Part shown: in pieces, positions 11,954 to 24,600 of the stretch
Layout: each line of letters begins with the position of its first letter
Position numbering within the stretch: position 1 is the first letter of the stretch
From: Dillenia suffruticosa
Lineage: Eukaryota > Streptophyta > Magnoliopsida > Dilleniales > Dilleniaceae
Length of the DNA stretch: 64,000 nt
Direction of reading: 5' to 3'
NCBI GenBank assembly: GCA_033439265.1
Contig: JAVTVX010000031.1
Location: 2,775,501-2,839,500 of the forward strand
Translations under genes and position numbers: made by a program
Notes under the pieces: model-generated
Databases searched by the model: none
Told to the model about the DNA's origin: nothing
Seen by the model: the letters and a program-made list of their open reading frames with translations, nothing else

Positions 11954-12202
11954 GTTGTATAAAAGAAAATTTATACTTAATACGTAAAAGTAGTTGAAAA
12001 ATTAAATACTTAACCCCCTAAAAATAAACTCAACTTCTTAGGACCCATAGGAATCATTTTTTTTTTTAAATCCTTTGGAAATACCTTGAATACCAAAATT
12101 TGAAAATAATTGAAAACTTTTGAAAATTTTTGAAAATATTTGAAAACTTTATAAACTTTTACAAAACAAGAGTTTAAATTCTGATATCAATAAAATTGTC
12201 AT

Positions 12203-12345
12203 GTCCCGATTCTCAAATCGAGCATGCGACAAATGTCGCGTTACCTCAGAATACAAGTAAGGCTAACCCGCACACCAAAGTATCGCAAGACAATCATTGA
12301 TATCCATCTATTTTTGAAAATAATCTAATATTTTCAAATAAGTCA
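12203..12345 (-). repeat. Right terminal-repeat copy of the gypsy remnant
   Basis: Matches 10087-10210 in direct orientation. It lies beside the decayed primer-site sequence at about 12178-12190, so it would be the 3' edge of the 5' LTR. Confidence 0.55.
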
Positions 12346-14350
12346 ACATACATTCATCACACAACAAAGAGACCAACCCATTCTACCCCTATTCAAAACA
12401 TGTATACATAATTCCAACCCCGCCATTCAAATCCAAATACATGCATAAGGTCACCCCGATCATTCCAACCAAATCCAAATAATATAAAATAAATCTCTAC
12501 TTATGAGATCCATATCAAATGCCACAAAAAAAAAAACAATTCTCAAGTAAATTAAAAACAAAAAGTGAAAATTTTCAAGATAATTTATACAATTCTAACT
12601 AAAAAAATTTTTTTAAAAATGAAGGTTAAATAAGTTTTTCAATGAGTTTATACAAAAATGTCTAAAAAAGATCTATCTAAAATTCTCAAAAAAAAAAGAA
12701 ATCGAGACAATTGTCCTTCAAATGATCTTACCCTGTGGTACTAATACCGTCAATACTTTAGTCTAAATTTTCTTTGTAAAAAATTAATATAAGATATATG
12801 AGTATACAACAATACTCAGCGAGTCAATAATATATTATGAAAGTAAATGATGGATGATTATGAACATATCGATTAATTATCTCAAAATTATATTACCGTA
12901 TTCATAAAAATTCAAGATTTATCATCAAATATAAAATTTTCAAATAAAATTTAATATTCATAATGAACAAATTATATGTATCCAATCATATCCATAACTT
13001 TTCCAAATCATGGGGCTACCAAAATCATACCTCCTGACAATAATCTACGTTGACCAAAGGTGAAACCATCAAAAGTTTTCATTCTTTTCTAACTCACAAA
13101 CAACCCCAATCTTAGTGTTGGTTCAGATCTCTCTTGGAGTGCTACTAAATTAGTCTGAGAAATATAAAATAGTTTTGGAGATAAGGTAAACACTCCTTAA
13201 CTAAGCTACTACGTCGGGCCACACCATAGGGGGAATGACTATAACCATTAAATCAAACATTCAAGTATTATTTCACAAATCCCATAGTATATATCAAGGT
13301 GTGCTATAATCATTCAAACGTTTCTCAAATCATGAGTTCAATGCTAACATATTCAATATGAATTAATAAATATAACACATTATTTCAATAAAATATTTGA
13401 ATGTATTTTTTATTTTAAATTCTCTTTTGGGATACTCTACAATCACAAACTAATTTATAAATCAATTTTAAAAATATTTACAAAATCGAGTAAAATATTT
13501 TCTATTTCAAAATCATAATCATGTATCTACTCATCTCTTGGGAGAGTAATCACTCCAAATTCAAATCCAAATCAATGATTTTCTCCTCCTTAGATTTCAA
13601 TTACCTTAAACCTAAGACAATAGATACACATTTATTACTTAATAATAACTAATATTTAGGAAAATCAATATTCTCCTCACAACTCAAACTCTAATTTTCC
13701 TAAATTCACTAATCTATTATCTAATTTTATCAAATCATATCACCAATTTAGGAAAATAATTTTCTTTTCAAGATTTTTTCAAATTTTAACAATATATATA
13801 ATTTAGGTCTTAGCCCCTAAACTTTATTTTTCCAATCTCAACATAAAATTTATATATTAATAAAATGCACTCAAATTAAGATGAAAGAAGGAAAATTATT
13901 TTAGTTGAACCACTAATTTTGTCTCTTAATCACGTCATTTTCAAACTCTAGATTTTTTTCTCTTTACAAAATCTCAAATTTCAACATAAATCCAAAGTTT
14001 ATGTAAAAATAATTAAAACCCAAGTCTAGGACAGAGTATTACCTCTATTGGAATCACAGTTTTATCCTTTGTTGAATAACTCCAAACCCTAGATTTCTCT
14101 CTCTCTAGGAAAACTTGAATTTTCCCTTAAATTTAACTTTTTAGAGATTTGTTGAAGATTTGGAGTTCAAATCTATAGGTGTTTAGGGACACTTGATCAA
14201 CTTGGAGGGAGAGGAGAGGAAGAGAGAGAGCCGAGAGAGGGAGTGTAAGGGAGGTGTGGTTTCGGGTGAGAAGAGAAGATGATGAAGTGGGGGAGTGGGA
14301 AAGAAAATAAGTAGGGTGTGTGTGTGTGTTTTTTTTTTTTTTTTTTTTGT
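12346..14350. other. AT-rich non-coding stretch, possible LTR interior
   Basis: No open frame of note. It ends in purine-rich GAGAGG repeats (about 14200-14290), a short GT run and a poly-T run (14331-14349). It may include the rest of the gypsy 5' LTR, but no TG...CA boundary could be fixed. Confidence 0.35.
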
Positions 14351-14354
14351 TCTT

Positions 14355-16672
14355 TCTTTACCTTTTTTTTATCTCTTGTGATGTTACAGATTCATTTTTT
14401 ACAATATTAAATATATCTTTCTCAATATATGTGACAAGACAATCATTCATCCAACTGTCATCCATCCAATTTCTTAGTTGATTTTTCACAAATTTCATTG
14501 CAAAAAAGGCTCTTTCTACTGTAGCAGTAGCAACAGGTAAAATCATGGCCAATTTCAAAAGCAAATAAACCAACAGATAGACGAGATTTCTTCTAGTCAC
14601 CACAAGTTTCTTAACAAGATCACTGATTCCTTTCAACCCTAAAAGTTCATTGCTCTGTTTTATATCAAATATGAAATTTTCAAGCTGGTCATCAAGCACA
14701 GCAACATCAACAGTCGAAAAATTAGATGGATAGAATTGAGTAAGTTGAAGCAACTTTTGTTTATCAAAAGCAAAAAAGTTACTATCCGGACTAAAGCATG
14801 CCGAACAAAGAAACAAACTCACTCGTAGTCTTGGTGAACCGATCATTTAACTCTTGAAGTTACATGTCCACAACATTGTACAACAACTCTACAAGAAAAT
14901 GATGCAAATTGGTAACATTTTTGGCTTTACAGTGAGATCTCCCTCTGACATACAATCCATCCATATCAAGAAGAGCAAGGTCATGAGTATTATAGAAGGA
15001 GCAAACTTCTCCAAACAAAGAACCCCAACCCCTATCTCTCATGCTTTGCAATCGTTCCTTTGAAACCTTAAGAAGCAGCATAGCATTAATAATATCTTGA
15101 GCTTTCTTTTGTAATGCTTGGCACAAATCATTTGTAATTCCTAATACTCTTCTCATCAAATGCAAAATGAAAACAAAATCAAAGGAATGTATTGAATCTA
15201 AAAGACCCTTCGCTTCAACTCTTTGCTCTGCATTCATGCCATCCTCCATAATAGTTTCTAGTACAGTATTCACAGAAGAAAACAAGCTAATAAAACTAAT
15301 TAGCATGTTATAGTGTGATCCCTACTTAGTGTCACCATGTCTTTTAAGAGTTTTCTCTTGATTTAGGCCTCTACCAGTTAAAATTTCTCCTCCACCTAAT
15401 GCCTCTCTAATTTTGATGCAATGTGCGTCTCGAAACATGTCATGCCGCTTACATGAACCTCGTACAACATTCACTAAAGTAGAAACCAAATGGAAAAATA
15501 ATGCAATTTCAATGTGATCTCTACATCAACCAATGTAAGTTGAAATTGATGAGCAAAGCAATATACATAAACTGCAAATGATTTTCCCTTCAAAATTAAA
15601 CTTTGTAGTCCATTAAATTCACCTCTCATATTACTAGCTCCATCATATCCTTGACCATGAATTCTTGATATAGTTAATCCATATTTGCCAAGCAATGATT
15701 CAATTGCAGACTTAAGTAATAAAGAAGACGTATCACTGACATGAACTATACCAAGAAAACGCTCAACAATCATTCCATTTCTATCCACATAATGTATTGC
15801 AATAGCCACCTGTTCTTTTTCAGAAATATCACAAGATTCATCAACCATCAAAACAAATAATTCATCAACAAGATCATTAATAATCACATTTTTTGTCTCA
15901 GCAACTGCAGCACTCACAATATCTTTTTGAATTTCAGGAGCTATCAATTGATTGTTTTTTTGAGTATTCTTGAATATCTCATTTTTTATTTCATCATTAT
16001 GGTCGGCAAGAAAGTTAAAAAGCTCGAGAAAATTATCTTGATTGGAGAGCTCTCGGATTTATCATGACCTCGAAATGAAAGTCCTTGATGTAGAAGGAAT
16101 CGAACACAATCAACAAATGCAGATTTGGGCCATCAACGTGTGCTTAGAGATTTCAACTTCAATGCTTTGATTTTGATTCATAAGATCTTGGCACTTCAAC
16201 CATGCACTATTGTGAGCACTATTTGGGCCACCATTGTGTGCTACTAGTCTTTCCTTCTTGTTCCAATTCTTGAATCCTTTAAGAGTAAATGACTCATCTT
16301 CACCATCAGGCTTAAAAAGATAGCATGGTAGACAAAATGCAACGTCTTTGATGATACTATACTGTAACCAAGTTGGAAATTCATTAAATCAAGCAGAACA
16401 AAATCTTTTCCATACTTTTCTGAATTTTGTTTTCAGATGATTTCATGGTTAAAGTGGCTTATCTTGAAGGTATTTTCTTCTTACAATGTCACAATCCCAA
16501 TTCTTCTTGCGTAAACCAGGATCTGAGGGAAGATCCTCCAAATTAAATTCAATTCAAGTTTTCTTCTTTGAACTTTTTGAAGTGTCATTCTGAGCAGAAG
16601 TTTCAAATTCAACTCTAGTTTTCTTTATTGAACTGTTTGGAGTATTATTCTCAATAAAATCTTCAACCATTA
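14355..16672 (-). pseudogene. hAT transposase pseudogene (TTF zinc finger / DUF4371 / dimerisation type)
   Basis: Read in reverse from about 16672, it starts MVEDFIENNTPN. It then shows a TTF-type zinc-finger lead (DPGLRKKNWD, about 16530) and the DUF4371-like catalytic region with MVDESCDISEKEQVA and GYDGASNMRGEFNGLQ (15947-15480). An alpha-helical middle follows (15306-14860), and then the C-terminal hAT dimerisation motif LPVATATVERAFFAMKFVKN with RNWMDDSWMNDCLVTYIE (about 14540-14390). The full family protein is about 750-800 residues. This copy is split by stops and frameshifts at roughly 16560, 16090, 15480, 15306 and 14850, so it is inactive. Terminal inverted repeats and the 8-bp target duplication expected of hAT elements were not found. 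Confidence 0.88.
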
Positions 16673-16679
16673 TTTTTCT

Positions 16680-18285
16680 CTTAAAATATGTTTCTATCAC
16701 CTAGTATGTACAAAAATAAAATTGTTAAAACATATTTCTTTCATTTTGTTTTCTAATACCTTTCTCATGAATATAAAAAATAAAATTGTTTCAAGAAAGT
16801 GAACATACCATGTTTTTGTGATATAGTATTCCCTTTAGTTGGAGTCCTCTTCCTTAAAAATGCTTCATCTACTAGGTAGGAAATGAAGAAGGCATATTTG
16901 GTGAGTATGGAAATGAAATAAATTCTATAAATAATTTTATAAACAAATTCATGAAATATGCAGAGATAATTCTATAAACATGTCAATTTGGTGAAAAAGG
17001 ACAAGAAATTCAGTGCCAAATGGTGACACAAACAATACAGAGAGGAATGTTTGATTTAAATGTATATATGAATACCTCCTTTCATAGAGACAATTTATCG
17101 AGCACATGACAGGCACTATAGTCAAACGTTTATAGATATGAAATAATACCAATAGGGGGTTTTGGGTTTTTACCCTAAGTTTTGATTCTACAATTCCCAA
17201 GAATGAAATCATTCAACAGAAAACTAGAAATGGGAGAAGAATTACTGACTAGCTAGAAAAGGAGAATCAATTTAAAGAAACAGAGAAAGTAAGAGACAAA
17301 GAATAAACTCTAATCTCAAAAGTGAATCAATTTAGTAAGAATATTGTTTGGCAAAAGTAAGATAACCCTAATCTCAAAAACAAACCCAAAAATGAGAGAA
17401 CAAACCTAAATGGAAGGTGGAGAAGAACTGCAGTCAAGAATAGAATCGTACTTCGTCAAGAATTGCATATGAGATTCACGAAACCCAGAGAGTTATTTCA
17501 GTGAAGAGGGCAGAGAAGACAATATAGAGGAGAGGGAGAGAGAAAGTCACCATTTCTTTGTTTTAAAATGACCCGGCGGTTGTATGGGGGTATTATTTTG
17601 ATATATAAAATTTAATGGAATTATTTTATTTTAGTAGGGGCAATTACCACCTTCTCTTCCACGTAATTCCGCCATTGTTCTCTATATATGTCTTATAGTT
17701 TAAATAGAATTATAACGGACAATTGACTTATTGAGAAGGATGTTAAATCTTTTAATTAAGACTCATATTCGAATATTGGAAATAGAAAGAATTACTTTTA
17801 GAAACCTCTCCCTAAAAATGATCTGACAGCAGTTTAAATCGGATTAATTAGAGTACGATTTTGAAAATCGAATGATCCAAGTTTACAACATAATTTCTAT
17901 TTATTGAACTTGAAATGATATCGTAAGATGGAGGAAAAATCATTCCTTTAGCCATAAAGTGCTCATTAGAGCTATTAAGGCGGTGGGTTTTATCTTCTAA
18001 TTAACATCGAGTATATGAACTTTGAATATCAGTAATTTCCTTTTGAGAAATTGATTTGCGTACATGAGATAAAGTGTTAAAATTGTTAATCTTTAAAATG
18101 GGGAAATTAAGGTTAGATTTGTAGCAACTTCATGTTAAGGCATGTAACAAAGTTCTATTTAGGTTATAATAATCGGATTACTTTTAGATGACTGCTTAAA
18201 ACTGCAACTTGTGCTCCTCAAGAGTGTTTTGTGGTTATGGGTACGAAAATACATGAGAGCTCTTTCGAAAGTCATATGTTCTTCC
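16680..18285. other. Non-coding, probable hAT 5' region then intergenic
   Basis: From 16680 to about 17560 the sequence contains AGAGAAA-rich tracts that may be the untranslated leader and first intron of the hAT gene. Beyond that is ordinary AT-rich DNA. I see no other feature. Confidence 0.35.
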
Positions 18286-18286
18286 A

Positions 18287-18336
<50 letters not shown>

Positions 18337-18350
18337 TAATAACAACAACA
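18286..18350. repeat. (AAT)n microsatellite
   Basis: About 16 uninterrupted AAT units followed by AAC/AAT interruptions. A candidate length-variable marker. Confidence 0.95.
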
Positions 18351-18835
18351 TCACGAATACTTTGTCAAGATTTGTCCATTCAGAGTTCTATTTATCGTCA
18401 ATTCATTCAACAATATAGTCCAGAGAATATCTCGATTGTAACCCAATTCCAAGTGTGCATTGTTACCACTGATCATAACGGGTACAATTGCCAATAATTT
18501 TTGACACCATTTTTTCAATTTTCTACTATATAGCTAGTATATAATTCATACCCTTAATGTTTTTTCCTTTGTATGTAGGGTTTGACATCAAACAAGATGC
18601 CAAGCGAATAGATGGGTAATCTTATCAACGGACCTCTTAACATAACAAAAACTTATATTTATGAAGGAGCTCAACAATCATTAACAATGACACTAAAGTG
18701 TGTTAACAATTATTCCTCATTGTTAATAGCTAGTACCATGCTTTGGGCATCATACTCTACAAAGCTTATCCAGCTACTTGTTCTTTAGCCAACCAAGGGC
18801 TTCCCTTATGCAAATACTTACTGCCACTTCAAGAT

Positions 18836-18845
18836 CATACAACCC
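18836..18845. repeat. Target site duplication CATACAACCC (left copy)
   Basis: Identical to 19438-19447 on the other side of the inverted-repeat element. The match can be extended by two bases by chance, so a 9-12 bp duplication is possible. Confidence 0.75.
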
Positions 18846-19437
18846 AAGCAATGTATGGAAATAATCCTAAAAAAACAAAAAAAAAAACTTTAAACCCTAC
18901 TGGAGAAAAATATTACAAATGTAACCCATGTTCGTTGAGTATTGAATACTCAACCAATATTGGTCAAGTTGATTGAGTATTCATCACGCGACGAATTCGA
19001 GAACTCTGCCCTTTTCTTTCCTCATTTTCTCTTCTCTTCTTTTCTCCTGTAACCGAAACCCTAACCCTAGCAGGGTCACCCTTGTATTTTGCCAATGTTT
19101 GGCGCATTGTGGTGAATTTCGTAACCACAACCTCCGGCGACTATAGCAAAGCATTCGTGGGAATTTGATATAAGTTTGGTTTTGTTGTAGGGACAGAGTA
19201 TTAAATACTCAACCAACGCTAATTGGGTGCTCAACACTCGACAAATGTTAATCGAGTAGAGTTCAATGCTCGACAAATGTTAGTCGAATGTTAAACATTT
19301 GACCAACATTGGTTAGAAGACTCGACGAATATTGATTGAGTATTCAATATTCGACGAACGTGGGTTACATTTGGAATATTTTTATCTGGTAGGTTTTTTT
19401 AGGAAATTTTTTTTAGGGTTATTTTCGTACATTGCTC
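18846..19437. mobile_element. 592-bp Mutator-like non-autonomous element
   Basis: Long imperfect terminal inverted repeats: the left arm (18846 to about 18960) matches the reverse complement of the right arm (about 19320-19437). Shared landmarks are AGCAATGTA.G.AAATAA, a run of A's, AAAAATATT.CAAATGTAACCC, GTTCGT.GA, and ATTGAATACTCAA.CAATATT. The flanks carry the same 10 bp, CATACAACCC, at 18836-18845 and 19438-19447, a length typical of Mutator-type insertion. There is no transposase. The interior has a palindrome-rich array and a CT-rich, gene-leader-like stretch (about 19015-19075). It shares terminal bases with the 134-bp element at 60963-61096, so both probably belong to one family. Confidence 0.8.
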
Positions 19438-19959
19438 CATACAACCCAACAAAAGAATGACATGCAGCTCTAATGAACTTACACTTTTGGTCTCGCAGAT
19501 TCCAGCCAATACCAATTTTACCATGTGCAGGAAGCAAAGTTGTATTTGTGTTAATTTTCAAATAACAGGTAGCTGGGCAAGTCCATTCAACAACAATTTA
19601 ATTGTCTACCATGCCTGCTAGAGATGTTTTAAATATAGCTTCTTGCCGTTGAGTAAGAAATAAGAAGTAAAGTCTTGCAATTATCCAATTAACTAGAATT
19701 TACTATTCCATATAACATTAGTCGTGTTTATCTACAAACTCTGGCAAATAGTAGCTATTGTGGCCTAGTTAGACAATGGACAGTCAATTGAGTGGGATTG
19801 AGTATTATATGATTTAACCAAGTCTGGATTCAAAATTTAGGAATGGAAAAAATTAAATTGAGAGAGCTACTTTCTAAATAGGGTATTCGCACATGCTCGA
19901 ACTGAATTAATCTGACCATGACTCTGAATACGATGGTGGGAACCTAAAAAAAAAAGACA

Positions 19960-22900
19960 GAGAGAAATTAGAAAAACATAAGCTCTAGCCATTCTTTAAT
20001 AAGAAAAGCACTATCCCTTAAATAGTCAATCGAAGATTTTTGCCAGCACCCTTTAGCAAAGGCACAATAGACCAAAACATGAAAAGAAGATTCAAGCAAG
20101 TCTCCACGTACATGGCAAATCAAGCTAAGATCAACATATTTCGTTAATATATTTCCTTTGAAGGCAATATATCCTTGCTCACCCTCCAAACCGTATTCTT
20201 AAACTTTGAGGGAGCTTGTAGATTCCATATCCTCTTCCAGAAGGTGTCTTGAGGCTAATAAAATTGTTGGTTGCAAATCAAAGTGGTATGCACTTCTTAC
20301 GGTATACTTGCCTTTTTTGTCTCTCTTCCAGCACCACCTATTCGTTTCATTGCACATACTTAGAGGGATACAATTAATCAACTTCGTATCTCTCTTATTG
20401 AACATTGCGACAATCAACCTTCCATTCCGCTTACCTTTCCCAACTTATATAATATTAGCCACAAGCATAGACTTTACACCATCCTCCAAGGTTGAGGAAT
20501 AAATGGGTTAGAACTATAAAGAAGCCAAGGATCTAAACCAACTATGATATCTTGGTCATCCCATACACATAAGTAGCCATGTATTAACATCTCTTGAGCC
20601 ACGTAAACATTTCACCAAATATAGCTTGGGTAATAACCACTTGCGCATTCAAGGATTAGTTTTTGGAAATACCTGACCTTAAATAATCTTGTCATAAGAG
20701 AATTAGGAGTTGTTAGCATTCTTCATCCTTGTTTTCCTAGAAGAGCAACATTAAAAGAATAAATTTCTCTAAAACCCAAACCGCCAGCCGATTTACTAAA
20801 GCACATCCGCTTCCAAGCTAGCTATTGAATGTCATGCTTATTACCTTTACCTAATTGCCACAAGAATTTATTCATCATATTTTCCAAACTAGTACACAAC
20901 TCAAGCTAAAGTAGTTAAACACTTATTGCATAGTTGGGTATTGAATGATAATTTTAAGCAAAACTTCTTTGCTCAAACTAGATAGAAGTTTCTAGCTCCA
21001 ACCTACAACCTTTGCCAAACTTATCTTGATGAGCTTGAAGAAAACATTTTTCCTTTTTCTTTTCCAACAAGTGAAAGTAGACACAAATAATGATTATGAT
21101 CTCCATCGTTTTCGATGTTAACAATAAGACATACTCTAAACCTAAGTGATTCTGACATATAAGAATCAAACTTGATGATAGACTTCTGGAAGTTGATAGA
21201 TTGACCACCCACCTTCTCAAAAATTCTAAAAATTTCTACCATAGGAGAAGTTTCTAGTTCTTTGGCCTAGAAAAAGAAGAAACAATTATCGTGAAAAATA
21301 AATTAAAAATAGTAGGGGCACCACAAGAAAACACTATCCATGAATCAAACCTTGCCTTACTTGTTTGTGAAAGAGTGCAACCAATCTCTCCACACACAGG
21401 ATAAACAAATATAGGGAGAAGGATCTCCCTAGACCATGCTATGGAATGAGGGACCAAACAAATCTTTGCTGTAAGTAAAACCCCAATTTGAGCATAACAC
21501 TTGCTAGAAGCCTCCACTCAATACGATTGTAAGCTTTGCTCATGTCTACTTTTAAAGTAGCAATTCCATTCTTGCCTTGCTATTTCCATATTAAAAAGCA
21601 CATCATTTCAGCTACTATCATAGTCTTATCAAAGATCAACTTGATGGGCACAAAAGCACTTTGCAATTCCGACACAATCTCATACCAAACATGTTTCAAT
21701 CAAATCGCCAACACCTTGGATACAACCTTATGTAAAATATTACACAAAGAGATAGGTCTCAAGTCCCCCATATTATTAGGCTTGGCTTTCTTGGGAATAA
21801 AAAAATAGCAGCATCATTTTTTCTTTTTTCTTATCAATGAATAGATCTCTTTACTTGTATAACTTATATGTCTTGTGCTTTTTAAAAAAGTGATTCGATT
21901 GCTTATAGGTAGTTGCACTCTCTCAAATCACGCATATCCTTACCCACAATATGCCAAAATTTTTTATGAAAGGCAAGTTTTGTATGGTTAAGGCCAGGTG
22001 ACTTGTCCACGTACATATTGAACAAAGCCTTTTTAACATCATGCTTAATAAAATCCGCTAACAGTGAATGATTCTGTTATGCTCTTACTCTCTTTTCAAA
22101 CAACATAGAACTGACTCTACTTTACACCCAATTGACTTAAAAGAGATTTTTTAAATGGTCTATAATCATTTCCTTGAGACTGTTCCCTCACCCTGAGCAT
22201 CATGCCCCACTAGAGTCTTGTAACTATTGAATATAATTTTTCTTCTAATATGTAGAAACTTGAGCATGGAAAATTTAGAATTCAAATCCCCTTTCCTAGG
22301 CAAGAAACATTCGTTTGTTGCTTCCAAAATATCATTGGTTTAGTAACTCATGGTACTTATTTCTAACCTCCTGAAACCGACAAAATGAGCATCCTTTCCG
22401 CTTCAAAAGCTCTGCATACAATGCTTACACAAAGTAATGCACTCTTAAAAATGGCTTGCCAAACTTATACCCTAAATTCTCAAATCTTGACCACAGACAT
22501 CAATTTCATCTTGAATAGACTTCTTAACATTTCTATCCTAACTAGTTTTGATCACTATACCATATTGCTCTTCCCTAATCCATATATTTTGAAACATGAA
22601 CTTTTGTTTCTAAGGATTTTTATAACAGCCAAAGAATCTAATAAAATAAGGGAATGATCTGAGGGGAAAAAAATGAGGTTAGAGACCTCATTATTATCAA
22701 ACATATGGATCCAATTCTTACTCACTAAACACCTATCCAAATGTGTTCAACCCAATCTTCTATCCCTCACCCTCTTTCTTAAGTAAATCAATGACCATCT
22801 ATACCTAGATCAATAAGCACACTTTTAAAAATAGATAACTAAAAACCTTTTAGTAATAAATTTGGATGAGCTCGCTTCCGTATTTATCAACCGTACACAA

Positions 22901-23420
22901 CAAATCATTAAGTCACCAACACAGTACCAGGGCAAGAGAGAATAGCCCGCTAGGTTAACGCAAGAGATCCCAAGATTCCTTCTATCTTTGACTCTCTTGT
23001 AAACTATAGAAACCCGATAACCTCCAAACTCCCATATTTTCCAAACTAACCTCTACATTAATGAAATTGTGGGAAAAACTAAAAAGTTTCACACTATTTC
23101 TTATTTTCCGAAACAATGCAAGGCCACCACTTCTCCCCGCATAATTAACCATGAATAATCCCTCATACCCAAACTAAACCCTTATTTCCTCTAATCTAAG
23201 CCTACCTCATAACAATTCCATGAGAAAAATAAAATGGGGCCTTTGTTATCGGGTAGGTTTCACAAAACCTAGACTGCACGTGGGTTGCCCCACCCATGGT
23301 AGCTCCAACAAAGCATACTCATTGATCCTGGCAAGCTTGCCCTAAAGTTCCCACCAAACTTACATTTTCTGGATCGCCACGAAATCTATTAGCTAAATTG
23401 GTATTTGCTATATCCTCTCC
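19960..23420 (-). pseudogene. LINE (L1-type) retrotransposon remnant
   Basis: Read in reverse from about 23320, an endonuclease start resembles MSMLCWSYHGWGNPRAV. This is followed by endonuclease fragments and its C-terminal part (RCLVSKNWIHMFDNNEVSNL.FFPSDHSLILLD, about 22740-22640). Reverse transcriptase fragments lie at about 21850-21250 (RIEWRLLASVM..., then PVCGEIGCTLSQ), with a further RT stretch (about 21240-20980). The C-terminal zf-RVT region has WCWKRDKKGKYTVRSAYHF (about 20340-20285) and the region from 20189 to 19968. The order EN, RT, zinc-knuckle domain defines plant L1-type LINEs. Stops and frameshifts are frequent throughout. I could not find a poly-A tail or flanking duplication, so the ends are approximate. 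Confidence 0.82.
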
Positions 23421-23896
23421 CATACATTGATGTTTGCAGTCTATAATTGTTACCCCTATTCACTAGAAATTAAATTTGATCATCTTTTATTCCCGCCACA
23501 TAATTAAAATTTGCCTTTTCCATCTCCATATTCTTTGGCCAGTTGATTCAATAACTATATTCATCCCACTATTCTCTCCTTGATCTTTGTCATGATTGAG
23601 ACCAACAATCCCTTCCTAGATTAACACTTTACCAACTCAAACTTCCAAACTAACCAACCAATTTAAACTATCACTAGCTTCCGACATCTCCATTTTTTTC
23701 AACAAGTTAGATATTAACCAACGGTCTCCAATCTGTTGAGTCAAATGCCTATTGGGATCATGCATCCATGGAGCATATGCCTTCTCCGTTTGCGTCATTA
23801 GGATTATCATATGTTCTAACATAAAGACGATCTCTATGACCCAACTAGCCACACATGAAATAGAAAGTTGGTAGACGTCTATACTTATAGTATACC

Positions 23897-24526
23897 TGAT
23901 GGTATATACTCCAAATTGTGTGGGGCCCAAACCTGTCAGGCCCGCTGCTCATCACCTCATCGGTATTTGCTGATCACTTCTTTCTTGATAACCAACTACT
24001 CGGCACCTCAACCGGTTGGTCCCCAGGTTTTCTCGATACTTAGTGTAAACTGTTTAATTTGCTAAGGAGATATTCAATCTCCCTAAAAAAATGGAGAGAA
24101 TCTTACGTAAATGAAAAGGAGATTTACAATCGTAGCCGATAAGAAAAGAATCTCCATGATGATCTAGACTTCCCAAATGGGTAAAATTTTGCTATCTTTG
24201 AGAATCTTACGATCCGATTCCCTGAAATTTCAAGACACTCATGAAAAACTAGGGTTTTGTTACCTTGCTTGTATACAACTCTCACAAGAAAGAAATATAT
24301 AAGCTTTAATGTGCCTACTGTCTAGATAAGTCCTTTTGGTCTACACGTATCAGTCTATTTCCTTTATTTCGAAAACTACTTTCTAAGTTGAGCATCAGAG
24401 TCTCCCCACTAGAGCACTCTCTGGCGGTCTTTTTGTAGGTTCCATTGATCAAGATCACTAGACGGTTAAATTATCCCATTCGAGTTAGTAGAGCCATCAT
24501 CTATGGAGCCTAACCTACCTCTAATA
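23897..24526 (+). repeat. Tat-type 5' LTR
   Basis: About 630 bp. It begins TGATGG and ends at CTAATA just before the primer site. A similar copy lies at 30076, and a third, more distant, at about 62938-63600. Confidence 0.8.
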
Positions 24527-24527
24527 A

Positions 24528-24546
24528 ATTGGTGACACCCGTGGGA
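24528..24546 (+). other. Primer binding site of the Tat element
   Basis: TTGGTGACACCCGTGGGAA follows the LTR. It is a mutated form of the TTGGCGCCGTCTGTGGGAA site common in plant Tat-type gypsy elements. The copy at 63603 is less changed. Confidence 0.65.
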
Positions 24547-24600
24547 ACATACTAATTTCCTGACCAAATTAACCCTTATTACCATCTTCTTCTCTTCATC

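Larger units (their letters stand above)
10083..12345 (-). mobile_element. Ty3/gypsy remnant with terminal repeats and gag only
   Basis: Two similar direct segments, about 10087-10210 and 12203-12345, share the CGAG..GACAAATGTCGCG core, then TAACCC.CACACCAAA, then AT-rich sequence. They flank a reverse-strand gag remnant. Next to the right-hand repeat, reading in reverse, is TTGATATCAGAAT, a decayed version of the TGGTATCAGAGC primer site, which places the 5' LTR on the right. No protease, RT or integrase sequence lies between gag and the left repeat. It is either an internally deleted element or a gag-only non-autonomous type. Outer LTR ends are uncertain; the right LTR may extend further towards 14.3 kb. 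Confidence 0.6.

Noticed and set aside
14320-17640. hAT terminal inverted repeats and 8-bp duplication
   Set aside because: Candidate ends such as TAGGGGCAATTAC near 17634 have no inverted partner at the other side, which is obscured by GT and poly-T runs.
19930-19960. A-rich tract as LINE poly-A tail
   Set aside because: The A's are on the forward strand while the LINE is on the reverse strand, so the polarity is wrong for its tail.
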